From Dyella tabacisoli (GTDB taxonomy: Bacteria; Pseudomonadota; Gammaproteobacteria; Xanthomonadales; Rhodanobacteraceae): a DNA stretch of 64,000 nt. The notes below the pieces were generated by a model. It worked only from the letters and a program-made list of their open reading frames with translations. It did not search any database and was not told where the DNA came from. Shown here piece by piece: positions 24,980-34,354 of the stretch (position 1 is its first letter; the number at the start of each line of letters is the position of its first letter). The DNA is taken from contig NZ_KZ857174.1 in assembly GCF_003350925.1 (NCBI RefSeq), positions 382,280 to 446,279 of the forward strand. Reading direction: 5' to 3'. Made by a program: the position numbers and the translations under genes.

Positions 24980-26083
24980 TTACCGCTGTTGTTCGAACAG
25001 GTGTACAAGTCCGGTGACATGATCGACCGCCTCTTCGGTCAGTTCTGGATAGATCGGAAGAGCCAGTACCTCTTCCGATAACCGTTCTGCGTGTTGCAAT
25101 GACACCTCGCCGTGGGACTCAGCCAACGCCGGCTGCAGGTGGCAGGGAATAGAGTAGAACACTGCCGTAGCGATGCCATGTGTCGTCAGAAACGCTTGTA
25201 GCGCATCGCGTTGCGGGTGCCGGATGACAAACTGGTGATATACCGGGGTCGCTTGCACATTTGCTGTCTGCCAGCGGCAGACGGTGCCCTGCAGTCCGCG
25301 TTGATACCTCGCCGCGAGCCGCCGGCGACGCTCGTTCCAGGTGTCCAGAAAAGGCAGTTTGGCGCGCAGGATAGCCGCCTGGATCTCGTCGAGTCGGCTA
25401 TTGCAGCCGATCACTTGATGCTCGTAACGTCCTGCCCGGCCATGATTTCGAAGCTGGCGCAGACACCGGGCTATCGCAGGATCTCGGCAGGCGATGGCGC
25501 CACCGTCGCCAAAAGCGCCCAGATTTTTAGTCGGGTAAAAACTGAAGGCGCCGATATCTCCCACCGATCCAACGGATTGATCGGCATATCGAGCGCCGAT
25601 CGCTTGAGCGGCGTCCTCGATCAACCACAAACCATGTTCAGTGCACCATTTTTGTATCGGGGACAAGTCGACCGGTTCGCCGAACAAATGTACGACGATT
25701 ACTGCCTTGGTGTGTTGGCCCTTGGCTTTCTGCAGAGCGCTGATGTCGACGTTGTAGCTATCCGGTGCGCAGTCGGCGAACTTGGGCGTGGCGCCCGCCA
25801 GGCTGACGGCTGCGGCTGTCGCGAAGAAAGTGAAGCTTGGAACAATCACCTCGTCACCCGAGCCGACGCCGAGTGCTTTCAGGGACAAAACCAAGGCATC
25901 GGTACCGGAATTGACGGTAACGACATCAGTTACACCAAGGTACCCCGCCAATTCGCGTTCCAGGCATTCGGATTCGCGACCGCCTATAAATTCGCTGCTT
26001 TCGAGGACACGATGGACGGCGGCGTCGACTTCATTTTGCAGTTGCCGGTACTGTGCGCGCAAATCAAGCAACGGAACGATCAC
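24980..26083 (-). CDS. DegT/DnrJ/EryC1/StrS aminotransferase (sugar-3- or 4-amino transfer)
   Basis: A PLP-dependent nucleotide-sugar aminotransferase of 367 residues. N-terminal LLDLRAQYR, then NSGTDALVLSLKALG, IEDAAQAIGA (155-164) and the PLP lysine Lys186 in SFYPTKNLGAFGDGG. It transfers an amino group, usually from glutamate, to a keto sugar. The adjacent overlapping oxidoreductase could make that keto group, as in WlbA/WlbC-type 3-amino-sugar pathways. Overlaps that gene by 4 nt and is followed after 14 nt by wzt. The product sugar cannot be fixed from sequence. Confidence 0.88.
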   Translation of the reverse strand: MIVPLLDLRAQYRQLQNEVDAAVHRVLESSEFIGGRESECLERELAGYLGVTDVVTVNSGTDALVLSLKALGVGSGDEVIVPSFTFFATAAAVSLAGATPKFADCAPDSYNVDISALQKAKGQHTKAVIVVHLFGEPVDLSPIQKWCTEHGLWLIEDAAQAIGARYADQSVGSVGDIGAFSFYPTKNLGAFGDGGAIACRDPAIARCLRQLRNHGRAGRYEHQVIGCNSRLDEIQAAILRAKLPFLDTWNERRRRLAARYQRGLQGTVCRWQTANVQATPVYHQFVIRHPQRDALQAFLTTHGIATAVFYSIPCHLQPALAESHGEVSLQHAERLSEEVLALPIYPELTEEAVDHVTGLVHLFEQQR

Positions 26084-27066
26084 GACACCCCGCCAAGTAT
26101 CTGGGCCTGGATTTTTTGTGCCAGATCAAGCGCTGCATGACCGTGCTCCGGAGTTACCTGCGGCGCCGTGCGATGTCTGGAGGCATGGATGAACGAGGCG
26201 AGCTGCAAACTCAGCGAATCGTGGGGAGGGCTGGATATTTGCGTGGGTAAGTCTTGGTCATGCGGTTGGGTAGGCGTTGTGCGATACGCCGTGCGCCGGA
26301 GGAAATCGAGCGCCCATGTTTCGCCGCCTTCCAACCTGACGAGCATGCAACGGTCATTGCCAGATGCAGCGCCCCCCCAGTGCGAGTTCAGCCGCACCAC
26401 GCATCCGTTGCCGAAGCGCAGTTCAACACAGGCATCGTCGATAGCAGTTATGCCCCGGCTGTGTCCTTCGGCGTGGAATCCGGTGATAACCGAGGCAACG
26501 CCATACAGGATCAAGTCGAGATCGTGGATCATCAGATCCATTACAACATTGAGTTGATCGCCACGAGGTGGGCGCTGGGTGGTACGAGCCATATCGATGG
26601 CCTGGGCACGAGACAGCAAGCTTGGCCCGAGAGAAAAAGCGGGATTGAAGCGTTCGATATGACCGATTTGCAAGATACGACGGTTGGTTGCGGCAAGCAT
26701 ACAGAGCTCTTTGGCTTGCTCCGGTGTCTCGGCGATCGGTTTTTCCAGAAGTACATCGAAGCCACGCTTTAGCAGGCTTTTGGTCAACGCATAGTGAGTG
26801 CCAACAGGGGTGGCGACCGAAACGGTCTGGACGGAATGGGGCAGTTCATCGATATCGCGCAGCCATGAAACGCCCAGTCGTTGTGCGACCGACTGTGCGG
26901 CCGGATCAGGATCGACCACGGCAATCAACTTGCATCCTGGCAAGCGGGAATAGCATTGCGCATGCAGGCTGCCAAAATAGCCGACCCCCACCACGGCAGT
27001 TCCCATGCGCGGCAATGGGCTGTAAGAGGGTCCGACGATTGCCGCGTTTTCGGTAGCGAGCTTCAT
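26080..27066 (-). CDS. Gfo/Idh/MocA-family nucleotide-sugar oxidoreductase
   Basis: 328 residues from ATG 27066, chosen because GAGG lies 6 nt upstream; an ATG four codons earlier lacks a good site. NAD(P)-binding GVGYFGSLHAQ (27-37), the family LLEKPIAET with Lys109, and IGHIERFNPAF; HDLDLILY is the catalytic region. Members such as WlbA oxidise UDP-sugar C3 before transamination by a DegT enzyme, exactly the neighbour here. First gene of the five-gene minus-strand operon, so its upstream region (27067-27822) likely holds the operon promoter. Confidence 0.85.
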   Translation of the reverse strand: MKLATENAAIVGPSYSPLPRMGTAVVGVGYFGSLHAQCYSRLPGCKLIAVVDPDPAAQSVAQRLGVSWLRDIDELPHSVQTVSVATPVGTHYALTKSLLKRGFDVLLEKPIAETPEQAKELCMLAATNRRILQIGHIERFNPAFSLGPSLLSRAQAIDMARTTQRPPRGDQLNVVMDLMIHDLDLILYGVASVITGFHAEGHSRGITAIDDACVELRFGNGCVVRLNSHWGGAASGNDRCMLVRLEGGETWALDFLRRTAYRTTPTQPHDQDLPTQISSPPHDSLSLQLASFIHASRHRTAPQVTPEHGHAALDLAQKIQAQILGGVS

Positions 27067-27822
27067 AGCTGACCTCATTGACTCTAACTTCGATCTGAGT
27101 CGTGGGATAGCGCTATACGGGGATGATACATGCGTGCCCGTATGTAGAAAGCTATTCCCAGCAAATCATCTCGTCCTGGCTGAGCCGTATAACAATGCGG
27201 TTGTCTGGTCAGGCACGCGTACTAGGCAATGGCATTAGCCGGATTTACCTTGAGTCGCATTGCCGCTAGACGAGATCAAATGAGGGCACCGCAGATCGTG
27301 GTTTTGTTGTAGCGAGTGCAAATCGTCTGGCATGAACTGCAACGGCGATTATCAAGATATCCATAATCGCCGTAGCTGGTACCGAACCCATCCACGGCCG
27401 GTGCCCCTTCGTAAAGACTTGATTTCGCCACTGCCAACACGGCGGTTCGGTTGCGTGGATCCAGGCTCGCTTTGGCAAGTCCCCCTCCCTATAGCATTCC
27501 TAATGCCATGCCCGATATTTAGATCGATACACACACGTGCCCCCTTTCTGCTCGTCGCAGTTACACGGTGCTAGGCATAGACTACTCGGTACCAGGGCCA
27601 GGGGGCTACGGAAAGTTATCGGGATTTTGCAAGCTCATGCGTCGGCACTGCCGAGGTCGGCTTGCATGTCCTGCCTGCGTTTTATCGGCAGAAAACCTTT
27701 AGGTAAGGCGGCTGGAGCCGCCTCTCATCCGGCGGGTCATTATCCAGGTATGGATTTTACGACAGGCCTCCTAGTCTGTTTTTGATGGACTGGGCGTTTC
27801 TCGACCAGTAAGGGGAAGTCCT
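27067..27822. other. Long intergenic region between divergent transcription units
   Basis: About 750 nt with no convincing gene on either strand: the short open frames lack ribosome-binding sites and family similarity. It should contain the promoters of the minus-strand polysaccharide operon and of the plus-strand beta-helix gene (Shine-Dalgarno AAGGGGAAG before 27823). I see no palindromic repeat of the two families found elsewhere and no tRNA. Confidence 0.5.
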
Positions 27823-28728
27823 ATGAAACGTTTTATAAAATTGTTTTTGACCACCAGCGTGCTTACTTTTGCCTTTATTACCACGGCGCATGCACAGGCC
27901 GCCCGAACCTGGACCTCGGGCGTTGGCGATGATGCCAACCCGTGCAGCCGTACCGCACCCTGCAAAACTTTTGCAGGGGCGATCTCCAAGACGGCGGTCG
28001 GTGGTGAGATTTCAGTGCTCGATCCAGGTGGATTCGGTGCGGTGACTATTACCAAGGGCCTCATGATTAGCGGCGGCGGCGAACTTGCGAGCATTCTCGT
28101 CTCCGGCACCAACGCCATCACCGTCAATGCAGGTCCGACCGAGACCGTGATTTTGCGTAACCTGGAACTCAACGGAAACGGTAGTGGGCTCAAGGCCATT
28201 TCGTTTATTGGCGGCGGCACCTTGATCGTGGATCACTGCACGATCCAAGGTTTCACTGCCACCGGCGCAGGTAACGGCATCGCCATCGATGTCGCCTCGA
28301 CTACCCCCGGCAAAGTGATCGTGCGCGATTCCACCATCGTCGGCGGTTCGGGCGGTGTGGTGATCGAGAGCGGTGCCAGTGCTTCGACCATTGTTACCCT
28401 CAACAACGTCGTTATTCAGGGCGTAGCGAATGCTCTCGACGCCAAAACAGGCATCCTGGAAGCAACCAACTCGACGGTCCAGGGAAGTTCGGGCTTTGGT
28501 GCGTTGGCCGAGGGCGGCACGGTTGACTTGGAGAGCAGCTTCTTTTCCGCCAATGGGACTGCCGTGCAGGCTCAGACCGGGTCATCGCTGCGTATTTCGA
28601 ACGTGGATATGTTCAATAACACGGTCGGTATCGGCTCAGGTGGCGGAACGGTGAATTCCGCCGGCAACAACCGCAAGATCGGCAATACCACGCCGGGTGC
28701 GCCCAACGGCACCATCGCAGTTCAATAG
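27823..28728 (+). CDS. Secreted right-handed beta-helix protein
   Basis: 301 residues with a signal peptide (1-24, cut after AHAQ). The mature protein begins with the widespread phrase RTWTSGVGDDANPCSRTAPC, then CKTFAGAISKTAVGGEISV, a family of secreted proteins with parallel beta-helix (pectate-lyase-like) folds. Further repeats such as GGTLIVDHCTIQGF and SSLRISNVDMFNN are beta-helix coils. No catalytic residues are assigned. Gly/Ser/Thr/Asn-rich, probably extracellular. A strong Shine-Dalgarno sits before it and a strong terminator follows. Confidence 0.8.
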   Translation: MKRFIKLFLTTSVLTFAFITTAHAQAARTWTSGVGDDANPCSRTAPCKTFAGAISKTAVGGEISVLDPGGFGAVTITKGLMISGGGELASILVSGTNAITVNAGPTETVILRNLELNGNGSGLKAISFIGGGTLIVDHCTIQGFTATGAGNGIAIDVASTTPGKVIVRDSTIVGGSGGVVIESGASASTIVTLNNVVIQGVANALDAKTGILEATNSTVQGSSGFGALAEGGTVDLESSFFSANGTAVQAQTGSSLRISNVDMFNNTVGIGSGGGTVNSAGNNRKIGNTTPGAPNGTIAVQ

Positions 28729-28760
28729 CAATCGCGGTGGTTCACAGCCATCGATAAATC

Positions 28761-28795
28761 AAGCCCGCCGAGTCACTCCGGCGGGCTTCTTTTTG
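28761..28795 (+). terminator. Rho-independent terminator
   Basis: Perfect 10-bp stem AAGCCCGCCG/CGGCGGGCTT (28761-28770 and 28779-28788) followed by CTTTTT. It ends the beta-helix gene 33 nt after its stop. Confidence 0.9.
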
Positions 28796-28872
28796 CTCTT
28801 TTTATCCGTTGAATCAGTGCAATGAGCGGTGGATAGCTATACTCCCTCGGTCACTCTCAGGGAGAGCTCATT

Positions 28873-29919
28873 GTGAAGCCGTATCGTCTATTCATAGCCC
28901 TAACCGCTCTCATCGTCGCCAACATAGGAATCACCACGATGAGCTACGCCACGACGCCGGTTTTGGTGATTCACGGTGGTGCGGGCGTCATCAAGCGCGA
29001 AATGAGCCCGGCCAAGGAGAAGATGGTGCGCGCGGCGCTGACCTTGGCCTTGCAAAAGGGCTATGCCAAGCTCAAGGAAGGCAAGCCGGCGCTGGATGCC
29101 GTAACGGCGGCGATCACCGTGCTGGAGGACGACCCCAATTTCAACGCCGGCAAGGGCGCGGTATTTACCCATGACGGCAAGAACGAGCTGGATGCCGCGA
29201 TCATGGATGGCTCCAATTTGAAGGCCGGTGCGATTGCCGGGGTGCATCGGGTAAAAAATCCCATTCTGCTGGCGCGTGCCGTGATGGATAAGACCGAGCA
29301 CGTCATGTTGTCCGGGGATGGCGCCGAGACATTCGCGAAAGAGGCGGGTATCGAGTTAGTCGACCCTTCCTATTTCCGTACCGAAGAGCGTTGGCAGCAA
29401 CTGCAAAAAGCGCTGAAGGAAGACAAGCTAGGCCAGCAACATAGCGATGTCGAAACAGCCAAGCATTTCGGCACGGTCGGTGCGGTAGCGCTGGATGCCG
29501 ATGGTCGCTTGGCCGCCGGCACGTCGACCGGCGGCATGACCGACAAACGCTGGGGCCGTATTGGCGACTCCCCGATCATCGGCGCCGGTACTTATGCCAA
29601 TTCAGGTTGCGCCGTGTCGGGCACAGGCTGGGGCGAGTATTACATTCGTACTGTGGCGGCACATGAGATATGCATGCGGGTCACCCAGATGCGCGTACCG
29701 TTGAAGCGCGCGGCCGCTGAAGTGATTAACCAGGAAATTCCCTCCATGGGCGGTAACGGTGGCGCAATTGCACTGGATGCGAGCGGCAATGTCGCGATGC
29801 CATTCAATACCGATGGGATGTTCCGCGGCTGGATTGGCGCTGACGGTGTCGCGCATGTAGCGATTTATGGCGACGAGAGTGATGGTACGGACGATCCGAT
29901 GCCGGGTACGGATCAATAG
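28873..29919 (+). CDS. iaaA: Isoaspartyl peptidase/L-asparaginase, exported
   Basis: A Ntn-hydrolase that removes isoaspartyl residues from dipeptides and hydrolyses asparagine. 348 residues from GTG 28873 with AGGGAGAGC upstream. The signal peptide (1 to about 27) predicts a periplasmic enzyme. The proenzyme cleaves itself before Thr211 in KHFGTVGAVA, giving alpha and beta subunits. GTSTGGMTDKRWGRIGDSP and GAGTYAN form the active-site pocket. Single-gene unit between a terminator and the convergent redoxin gene. Confidence 0.92.
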   Translation: MKPYRLFIALTALIVANIGITTMSYATTPVLVIHGGAGVIKREMSPAKEKMVRAALTLALQKGYAKLKEGKPALDAVTAAITVLEDDPNFNAGKGAVFTHDGKNELDAAIMDGSNLKAGAIAGVHRVKNPILLARAVMDKTEHVMLSGDGAETFAKEAGIELVDPSYFRTEERWQQLQKALKEDKLGQQHSDVETAKHFGTVGAVALDADGRLAAGTSTGGMTDKRWGRIGDSPIIGAGTYANSGCAVSGTGWGEYYIRTVAAHEICMRVTQMRVPLKRAAAEVINQEIPSMGGNGGAIALDASGNVAMPFNTDGMFRGWIGADGVAHVAIYGDESDGTDDPMPGTDQ

Positions 29920-29975
29920 TTTGTCTACATAACGGCCTTACGAGCCGCTACCGCAAGACGGCCTTTCGAGATGAT

Positions 29976-30443
29976 TTATAAAGCCTCGATGATGTGCAGC
30001 TGAGCGGGAGTCAATGCACCGCTGAAGTGCTGGCGACGGCCATCGGCATGGATGATGAGGGTTCGTGGTGTCTCGCCGCCCCATTGGGGATCAAGTAGGT
30101 AATTGATGCGCTCGGGCGTGTCATCGGCGTAAGCCCGCGCGGGCCAGGTCAGCATGTTTGCGGCCTTTAGCCGTGCTTCGATGGCTGCCTGTTGCTGGAT
30201 GCTGTCGGTAGCGACAGTCACCAATTCAATCTGCCGCGGATGCGCCTGTTGCAGCTTGGCCAGGGCTTGCAGATGGGATTCGCAATAGGCGCAGTCCAGC
30301 GACCACAGCGCGATGATGCGTGCGCCATGGACGGGTGGTTTGAGTAGACCGGCTATGTCGTCTGTGGTCAGCGCCGTTGGGGTGGCGGCGTGGGTCAGCG
30401 TGGGTAGGGCCAGGACGAGCAGCAGTAGCAGCTTGGCGCACAT
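29976..30443 (-). CDS. Exported thioredoxin-like protein
   Basis: 155 residues from ATG 30443, selected because it begins a signal peptide (LLLLLVLALPTLTHAA). A thioredoxin fold with ALWSLDCAYCESHLQALAK: CAYC at residues 51-54. Later QWGGETPRTLIIHADG includes the usual cis-Pro region. The periplasmic location suggests disulfide reduction or metal-related redox work. Its ATG overlaps the stop of the BNR-repeat gene by 1 nt (TGATG), and the pair follows a TonB-dependent receptor gene, so all three likely form one operon. Confidence 0.82.
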   Translation of the reverse strand: MCAKLLLLLVLALPTLTHAATPTALTTDDIAGLLKPPVHGARIIALWSLDCAYCESHLQALAKLQQAHPRQIELVTVATDSIQQQAAIEARLKAANMLTWPARAYADDTPERINYLLDPQWGGETPRTLIIHADGRRQHFSGALTPAQLHIIEAL

Positions 30444-31606
30444 CACAAGGCCTCGGTAGGAATCAGGCGAAAGCCGGCTGCGGTATTCCACGCGACAAAA
30501 GCACGGCCTTGCCACAATAGCAATTGCGGTGAAGCGACGGCACCGGAGGTATTGGCGATCTGCCGTGCTTCGCCAAAGTGCAGGCCGCCATCTTGCGAGC
30601 TGCGCAGCATCAATTCGTAGCCATGGGCGTTCACCTGGTTCCACACCACCCACACCTCGTGCTCATGCACGGCGACGTCGGCGTGGCTGGCGCCGGTACC
30701 GGCTATTGCCAGGCTGTGTTGCGGTGCTTGCCCTGGCTGGAGTTGGCCGTACCAGATGGTCGGCGTGTCTTTGGATTCGTACCACACAGCATGCCGCACG
30801 CCTTGGGTATCGATAGCAAGCGCAGGGCCGTGATGAGGGCATCCGGCGATCTGCCATTGGCTGAAGGTTGCGCGTTGCACGTTGCTGGCGCCTGAGTCCG
30901 TCGACAATACGGCATAGGCATGGTCGCGGATGTTGTCGCCGTAAATGCCACGGAAGAATGCACCGATCTCGCCTTGTGGCGTGCGTGCCAGGGCAATGCG
31001 GCAGCATTCGCAACTTTGATCGACCAACTTGCGCTCGGTGGCGAAGCTGGCGCCGTTGTCGGTGGATACGCTGTAGTAGATCGCGGCGCCGAGATAGGGC
31101 TTGCCTTGCGCCGTGGCTGTTTCGAGGTCGCGTTTATCGATCCATGCGACCACGATGCGGCCCTGGCGATCTACCGCAATGGCATCGAAGCGATGGGTGA
31201 TTTCGGCGCGATCGTGATGCACGGTCAATGGCGCGGAGAAATGTTCGCCGCCGTCCAGCGAGCGGGCAAAGCGAACAAAGCCGGTCCACGGTTTGGTGCG
31301 TGGCTGCGACCAACTCACATAGAGTTCGCCCTGCTTGCCGAGCACGATTTTCGGCCGGTTCTCGCCCTCGGCGTAGATCGGCTCGGCCTGTGCATTGACC
31401 TGGATCGGTGCGCTCAGCGTGCGGCCGAAATCGTCGGAATGGCGCAACCGGACATGGCCATCCGCTGCATCCACCAGCCACACGCGGCCTTTGGCATCGA
31501 TCGCGGCGCTGGCGCCCAGTTCGGCTCCCTTGGTCATGCTCATTCCTTCATGCGCAAGCAGCATGGGAGCAATAAGGCAGAGCAGGGCAGCAATGAAGAT
31601 ACGCAT
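30443..31606 (-). CDS. Secreted BNR/sialidase-fold protein with CECC motif
   Basis: 387 residues with a signal peptide (1-18, MLLAHEG follows). Several BNR/Asp-box-like turns are visible (DDFGRTLSAP, SLDGGEHFSAP, STDNGASFATE, SQDGGLHFGEA), which indicates a beta-propeller of sialidase fold. The sialidase catalytic arginine set is not evident, so glycosidase activity is doubtful. The motif DQSCECCRIAL carries three cysteines and the mature N-terminus is His/Met-rich, features compatible with metal binding. Encoded between a TonB receptor and a thioredoxin-like protein; a role in metal handling is inference. Confidence 0.75.
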   Translation of the reverse strand: MRIFIAALLCLIAPMLLAHEGMSMTKGAELGASAAIDAKGRVWLVDAADGHVRLRHSDDFGRTLSAPIQVNAQAEPIYAEGENRPKIVLGKQGELYVSWSQPRTKPWTGFVRFARSLDGGEHFSAPLTVHHDRAEITHRFDAIAVDRQGRIVVAWIDKRDLETATAQGKPYLGAAIYYSVSTDNGASFATERKLVDQSCECCRIALARTPQGEIGAFFRGIYGDNIRDHAYAVLSTDSGASNVQRATFSQWQIAGCPHHGPALAIDTQGVRHAVWYESKDTPTIWYGQLQPGQAPQHSLAIAGTGASHADVAVHEHEVWVVWNQVNAHGYELMLRSSQDGGLHFGEARQIANTSGAVASPQLLLWQGRAFVAWNTAAGFRLIPTEAL

Positions 31607-31627
31607 GGCGATGGCCTTTGTAAGTGC

Positions 31628-33880
31628 TTATAGATCCCAGCGCACTTCACCGAACCAGGTGCGTCCGGCGTAGGGATGGTAGACCCAGTAGTGTGTGTTG
31701 GTGAGGTTGTCCACGCCCAATGAGGCTGTCCATTGCGATGCAAATTTCCAGCGCAGCTTGGCGTCGGCCACGGTGTAGCGGCTGACGGCACCGTAGGTGT
31801 TTATGTAGTCGCTATTGTCGAGGCTGTTGTATTGGCGACCCGAGCTGCGCACAGCGAGGGAGGCGTCCCATGCCGGGTTAAAGCGGTAATCGGCAACCGC
31901 CGTGGCGCGATAGCGTGGAATACGCGGGAACACTTTGCCGTTCGCATTAGGGTACTGGCGATCTTGCAGTGTCTTGGCGTCATTCACGGCAACACTGGCA
32001 CTTAGATCAAGACCGGCCGTCCAGACGTCTTTCAGCGCGATCTCGGCCTCAATGCCGCGCAAGCGCACAAGGCCTACATTCTGCACGCTGGTGACGGTGG
32101 GGGTAACCGTGATGTCGGTTTGCGAATACAGCGAATCGGCGATGCGATCCTGAAACAGCGAGACACGCCAATGACCATTGGCTAGATGCCGGATAAGGGT
32201 AAGGTCGGTAGACCAGTCGCGTTCCGGGCGCAGGTTCGGGTCGCTGTTGATAATGGCGTTGCCGGAGATCGAACCCTGGAACAATTCATTCACGGTGGGG
32301 TAGCGCACGGCTTTGCCGCTGGCCAGGCGCAGTTGCCAATCTTCGGCGAAATCCCAGTTCAGCGCTGCCTTGGGTGAGAAATCGTTGCGCTTGCGGCTGG
32401 GATAGCTCACCAACGCGTTGCCGTTGGCGCGTAAACCACGATAAGCACGCCATTGCTCCCAGCGGCCACCGGCAGTGAATGCCCAGGCCGGGGCGAAGCT
32501 CCACACATCTTGCAGATAAATCGCACGGGTTTGCGTACGACCACCAAACGCACTCAGCGGTACGCCATCGCCTTGGCTGCGCCAGTCACTGGCTGTACGG
32601 ACCTGGGAGTCCAAGACGTAACGGTCACCATGCGCGCCGACATAGAGTTGCTGCTGCTCGCCCAATGGGCCGGAGCTACGCAAATCCAACGTCTGCCAGC
32701 CCGAGTCGCCCATGTCGCCGACCGTACCAGGACCACCGAGCGGGCCGTTCGGTGGGGGCAGGTTCGCGGTGTGTTGTTGCGAGCGTTGAAAATCGTACTT
32801 GCTGGCGACCGCTGTCCAACGCCAGCCGTTATCGAAGTGGCCGTTGAGCTCAGCGCCGTAGAGCACGTGCGTGTCAAACGATGAGGTCGGTGCCAGGCCG
32901 CTGGCCGGGAGTGTCCAGGTCTGGCCATTCGCTGAGATGACGCCGCTGTAGACCGGCTGCCCGTTGGCATTGCGGATCAGGCTGCGGGTGCGATCTTCTG
33001 CATGGTTGCGCCACCAGCCCAGGGTGAACTGCGCGGATACGTTATCGCTCAGATCCACACCGACCTTTAGCTTGGCCTGGGTCTGCTCGGTGTGCTCGAT
33101 AGTGTTGGCGCCGTAGATCAGGCGCGGACTGCCATTTGGATTTCGGTCGAGGGTGGCACCGTCGACCGGGGTCGCTTTTGCGGCATTGCCGCCGGCCTTC
33201 GCCGTGGCGTACTGCATGGGTTGACCATGGTTGTCCAGCTTGTTCACCGACAACAGCCAACTCCAACGCCCCTGCTTGTTGCCCAGGGCCGCCGACAGGT
33301 TGTGGCCGTTGTAGTGGCCGCTGCTGCCATAACGGTCGCCGAAATCCTGGCTCATGAAGCTCATGCTGGCACTGGCCATGAGTCGATCGGGCAGGCGCGT
33401 GTGGATCAGCACCGTCGTGCCCAAAGAGTTACCGGGGTACAGCGCCGAATACGGCCCATACAGCACATCGACCGCACCGATTTCCTCCGGCGCCACCATG
33501 CCCCAGCGTGGTGCGCCATCCCAGCCATTGGTCATCAGGTTGGACAGCAGCAGGCCATCGGCATAGACCAGGCTACGCGCGCTTTGCAGCGTGCCGGCGT
33601 TGCGACCACTGATGACGGCATTGGGGTCGCCGATATAGCGCTTGCGCACCTGCACATTCGGTGCGTATTTGAGTGCGTCCGAGCTGTCGGTGATGTTGTG
33701 CTTCTGCAAGGTTTCGCGCGTGACATGTACTTGCACGCTTTGTGCGTCCATGACGCCCATGTCGCTGGCATGCACAGCGATGGGTGCGAGTGTGGTCGAT
33801 TGCTGCGGATCAGCCGCCTGAGCGCTATAGCTGAGGATGGCGAGCGCAAGTGCGCTAAAGCCGAGCGTGGCGGTTTTCAA
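31628..33880 (-). CDS. TonB-dependent outer-membrane receptor
   Basis: 750 residues from a TTG at 33880 with AGGG upstream (no in-frame ATG nearby). The signal peptide (1 to about 22, AQAADP) is followed by a plug domain: NITDSSDALKYAPNVQVRKR, PEEIGAVDVLYGPYSALYPGNSLG. Then comes a beta-barrel ending RTWFGEVRWDL with a C-terminal aromatic residue rule partly kept (WDL). First gene of an operon with the BNR protein and thioredoxin-like protein. The plug sequence resembles metal- and siderophore-type receptors; a copper or other metal ligand is possible but not shown. Confidence 0.88.
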   Translation of the reverse strand: MKTATLGFSALALAILSYSAQAADPQQSTTLAPIAVHASDMGVMDAQSVQVHVTRETLQKHNITDSSDALKYAPNVQVRKRYIGDPNAVISGRNAGTLQSARSLVYADGLLLSNLMTNGWDGAPRWGMVAPEEIGAVDVLYGPYSALYPGNSLGTTVLIHTRLPDRLMASASMSFMSQDFGDRYGSSGHYNGHNLSAALGNKQGRWSWLLSVNKLDNHGQPMQYATAKAGGNAAKATPVDGATLDRNPNGSPRLIYGANTIEHTEQTQAKLKVGVDLSDNVSAQFTLGWWRNHAEDRTRSLIRNANGQPVYSGVISANGQTWTLPASGLAPTSSFDTHVLYGAELNGHFDNGWRWTAVASKYDFQRSQQHTANLPPPNGPLGGPGTVGDMGDSGWQTLDLRSSGPLGEQQQLYVGAHGDRYVLDSQVRTASDWRSQGDGVPLSAFGGRTQTRAIYLQDVWSFAPAWAFTAGGRWEQWRAYRGLRANGNALVSYPSRKRNDFSPKAALNWDFAEDWQLRLASGKAVRYPTVNELFQGSISGNAIINSDPNLRPERDWSTDLTLIRHLANGHWRVSLFQDRIADSLYSQTDITVTPTVTSVQNVGLVRLRGIEAEIALKDVWTAGLDLSASVAVNDAKTLQDRQYPNANGKVFPRIPRYRATAVADYRFNPAWDASLAVRSSGRQYNSLDNSDYINTYGAVSRYTVADAKLRWKFASQWTASLGVDNLTNTHYWVYHPYAGRTWFGEVRWDL

Positions 33881-34171
33881 TGGAATTACCCTGGACCATG
33901 GTCAAGGGTTTGCAGGATAGTCGTACTAATTTGCGGAGGAAGGTGGCGCGTTGTCGCAGTGAGGTTGTGGCTAGGTTGTTCGCCTACGGCGGGTTTCGGC
34001 TACCTGTCGGTGGTCGAGTTACTTTCTCTTGATGGTGTAAGCAACGGAGAAGGCCATCCCGGTGCGTCGCCCTACGGGCATGTGCGGGTCGGCCGGGCTG
34101 ATCTTAAACAGTATGGGCGACAGGGCTCCTGCGCTGGCGAAAAGGCATCGATATCCATGTCGATGCTCCTG
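33881..34171. other. Upstream region of the TonB receptor gene
   Basis: About 290 nt with no supported gene; long open frames on the plus strand are antisense run-ons from the receptor gene. It must contain the receptor operon promoter. The right side merges into palindromic repeat R7. Confidence 0.45.
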
Positions 34172-34354
34172 CGGGTCTGATCGTCCGACCCTCACCGACG
34201 CACAGGGGCCCCGAGGTCAAGAGCAACGTCAAAAAGCAGAGCGTGCTGTGCTTTTGCCCCTCCCCCTACTTGTAGAGGGAGGCTGGGAGGGGGTTCAACC
34301 TCGCCGCAAGATTGAACCCCTCCCCAACCCTCCCCTGCAAGCAGGGAGGGGGCT
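34172..34354. repeat. Compound palindromic repeat, copy R7 (long form)
   Basis: Starts CGGGTCTGATCGTCC, continues through GGTCAAGAGCAA, then two hairpins (CCCCTCCCCCTACTTGTAGAGGG; CCCTCCCCTGCAAGCAGGGAGGG). It is an inverted, diverged copy of 13621-13824 over most of its length, which defines one long repeat unit of about 180-200 bp. Confidence 0.8.

Noticed and set aside
25211-26140. 309-codon plus-strand open frame
   Set aside because: Antisense to the DegT aminotransferase gene, whose motifs are unambiguous.
27067-27822. Possible small genes in the long intergenic region
   Set aside because: Short frames lack ribosome-binding sites, homology or protein-like composition.
30443-31606. Calling the BNR protein a sialidase
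   Set aside because: Asp-box turns indicate the fold only; the catalytic Arg triad and Tyr/Glu pair could not be identified.
33092-34180. 362-codon plus-strand open frame
   Set aside because: Mostly antisense to a TonB receptor gene and then runs through its promoter region; no recognisable protein features.
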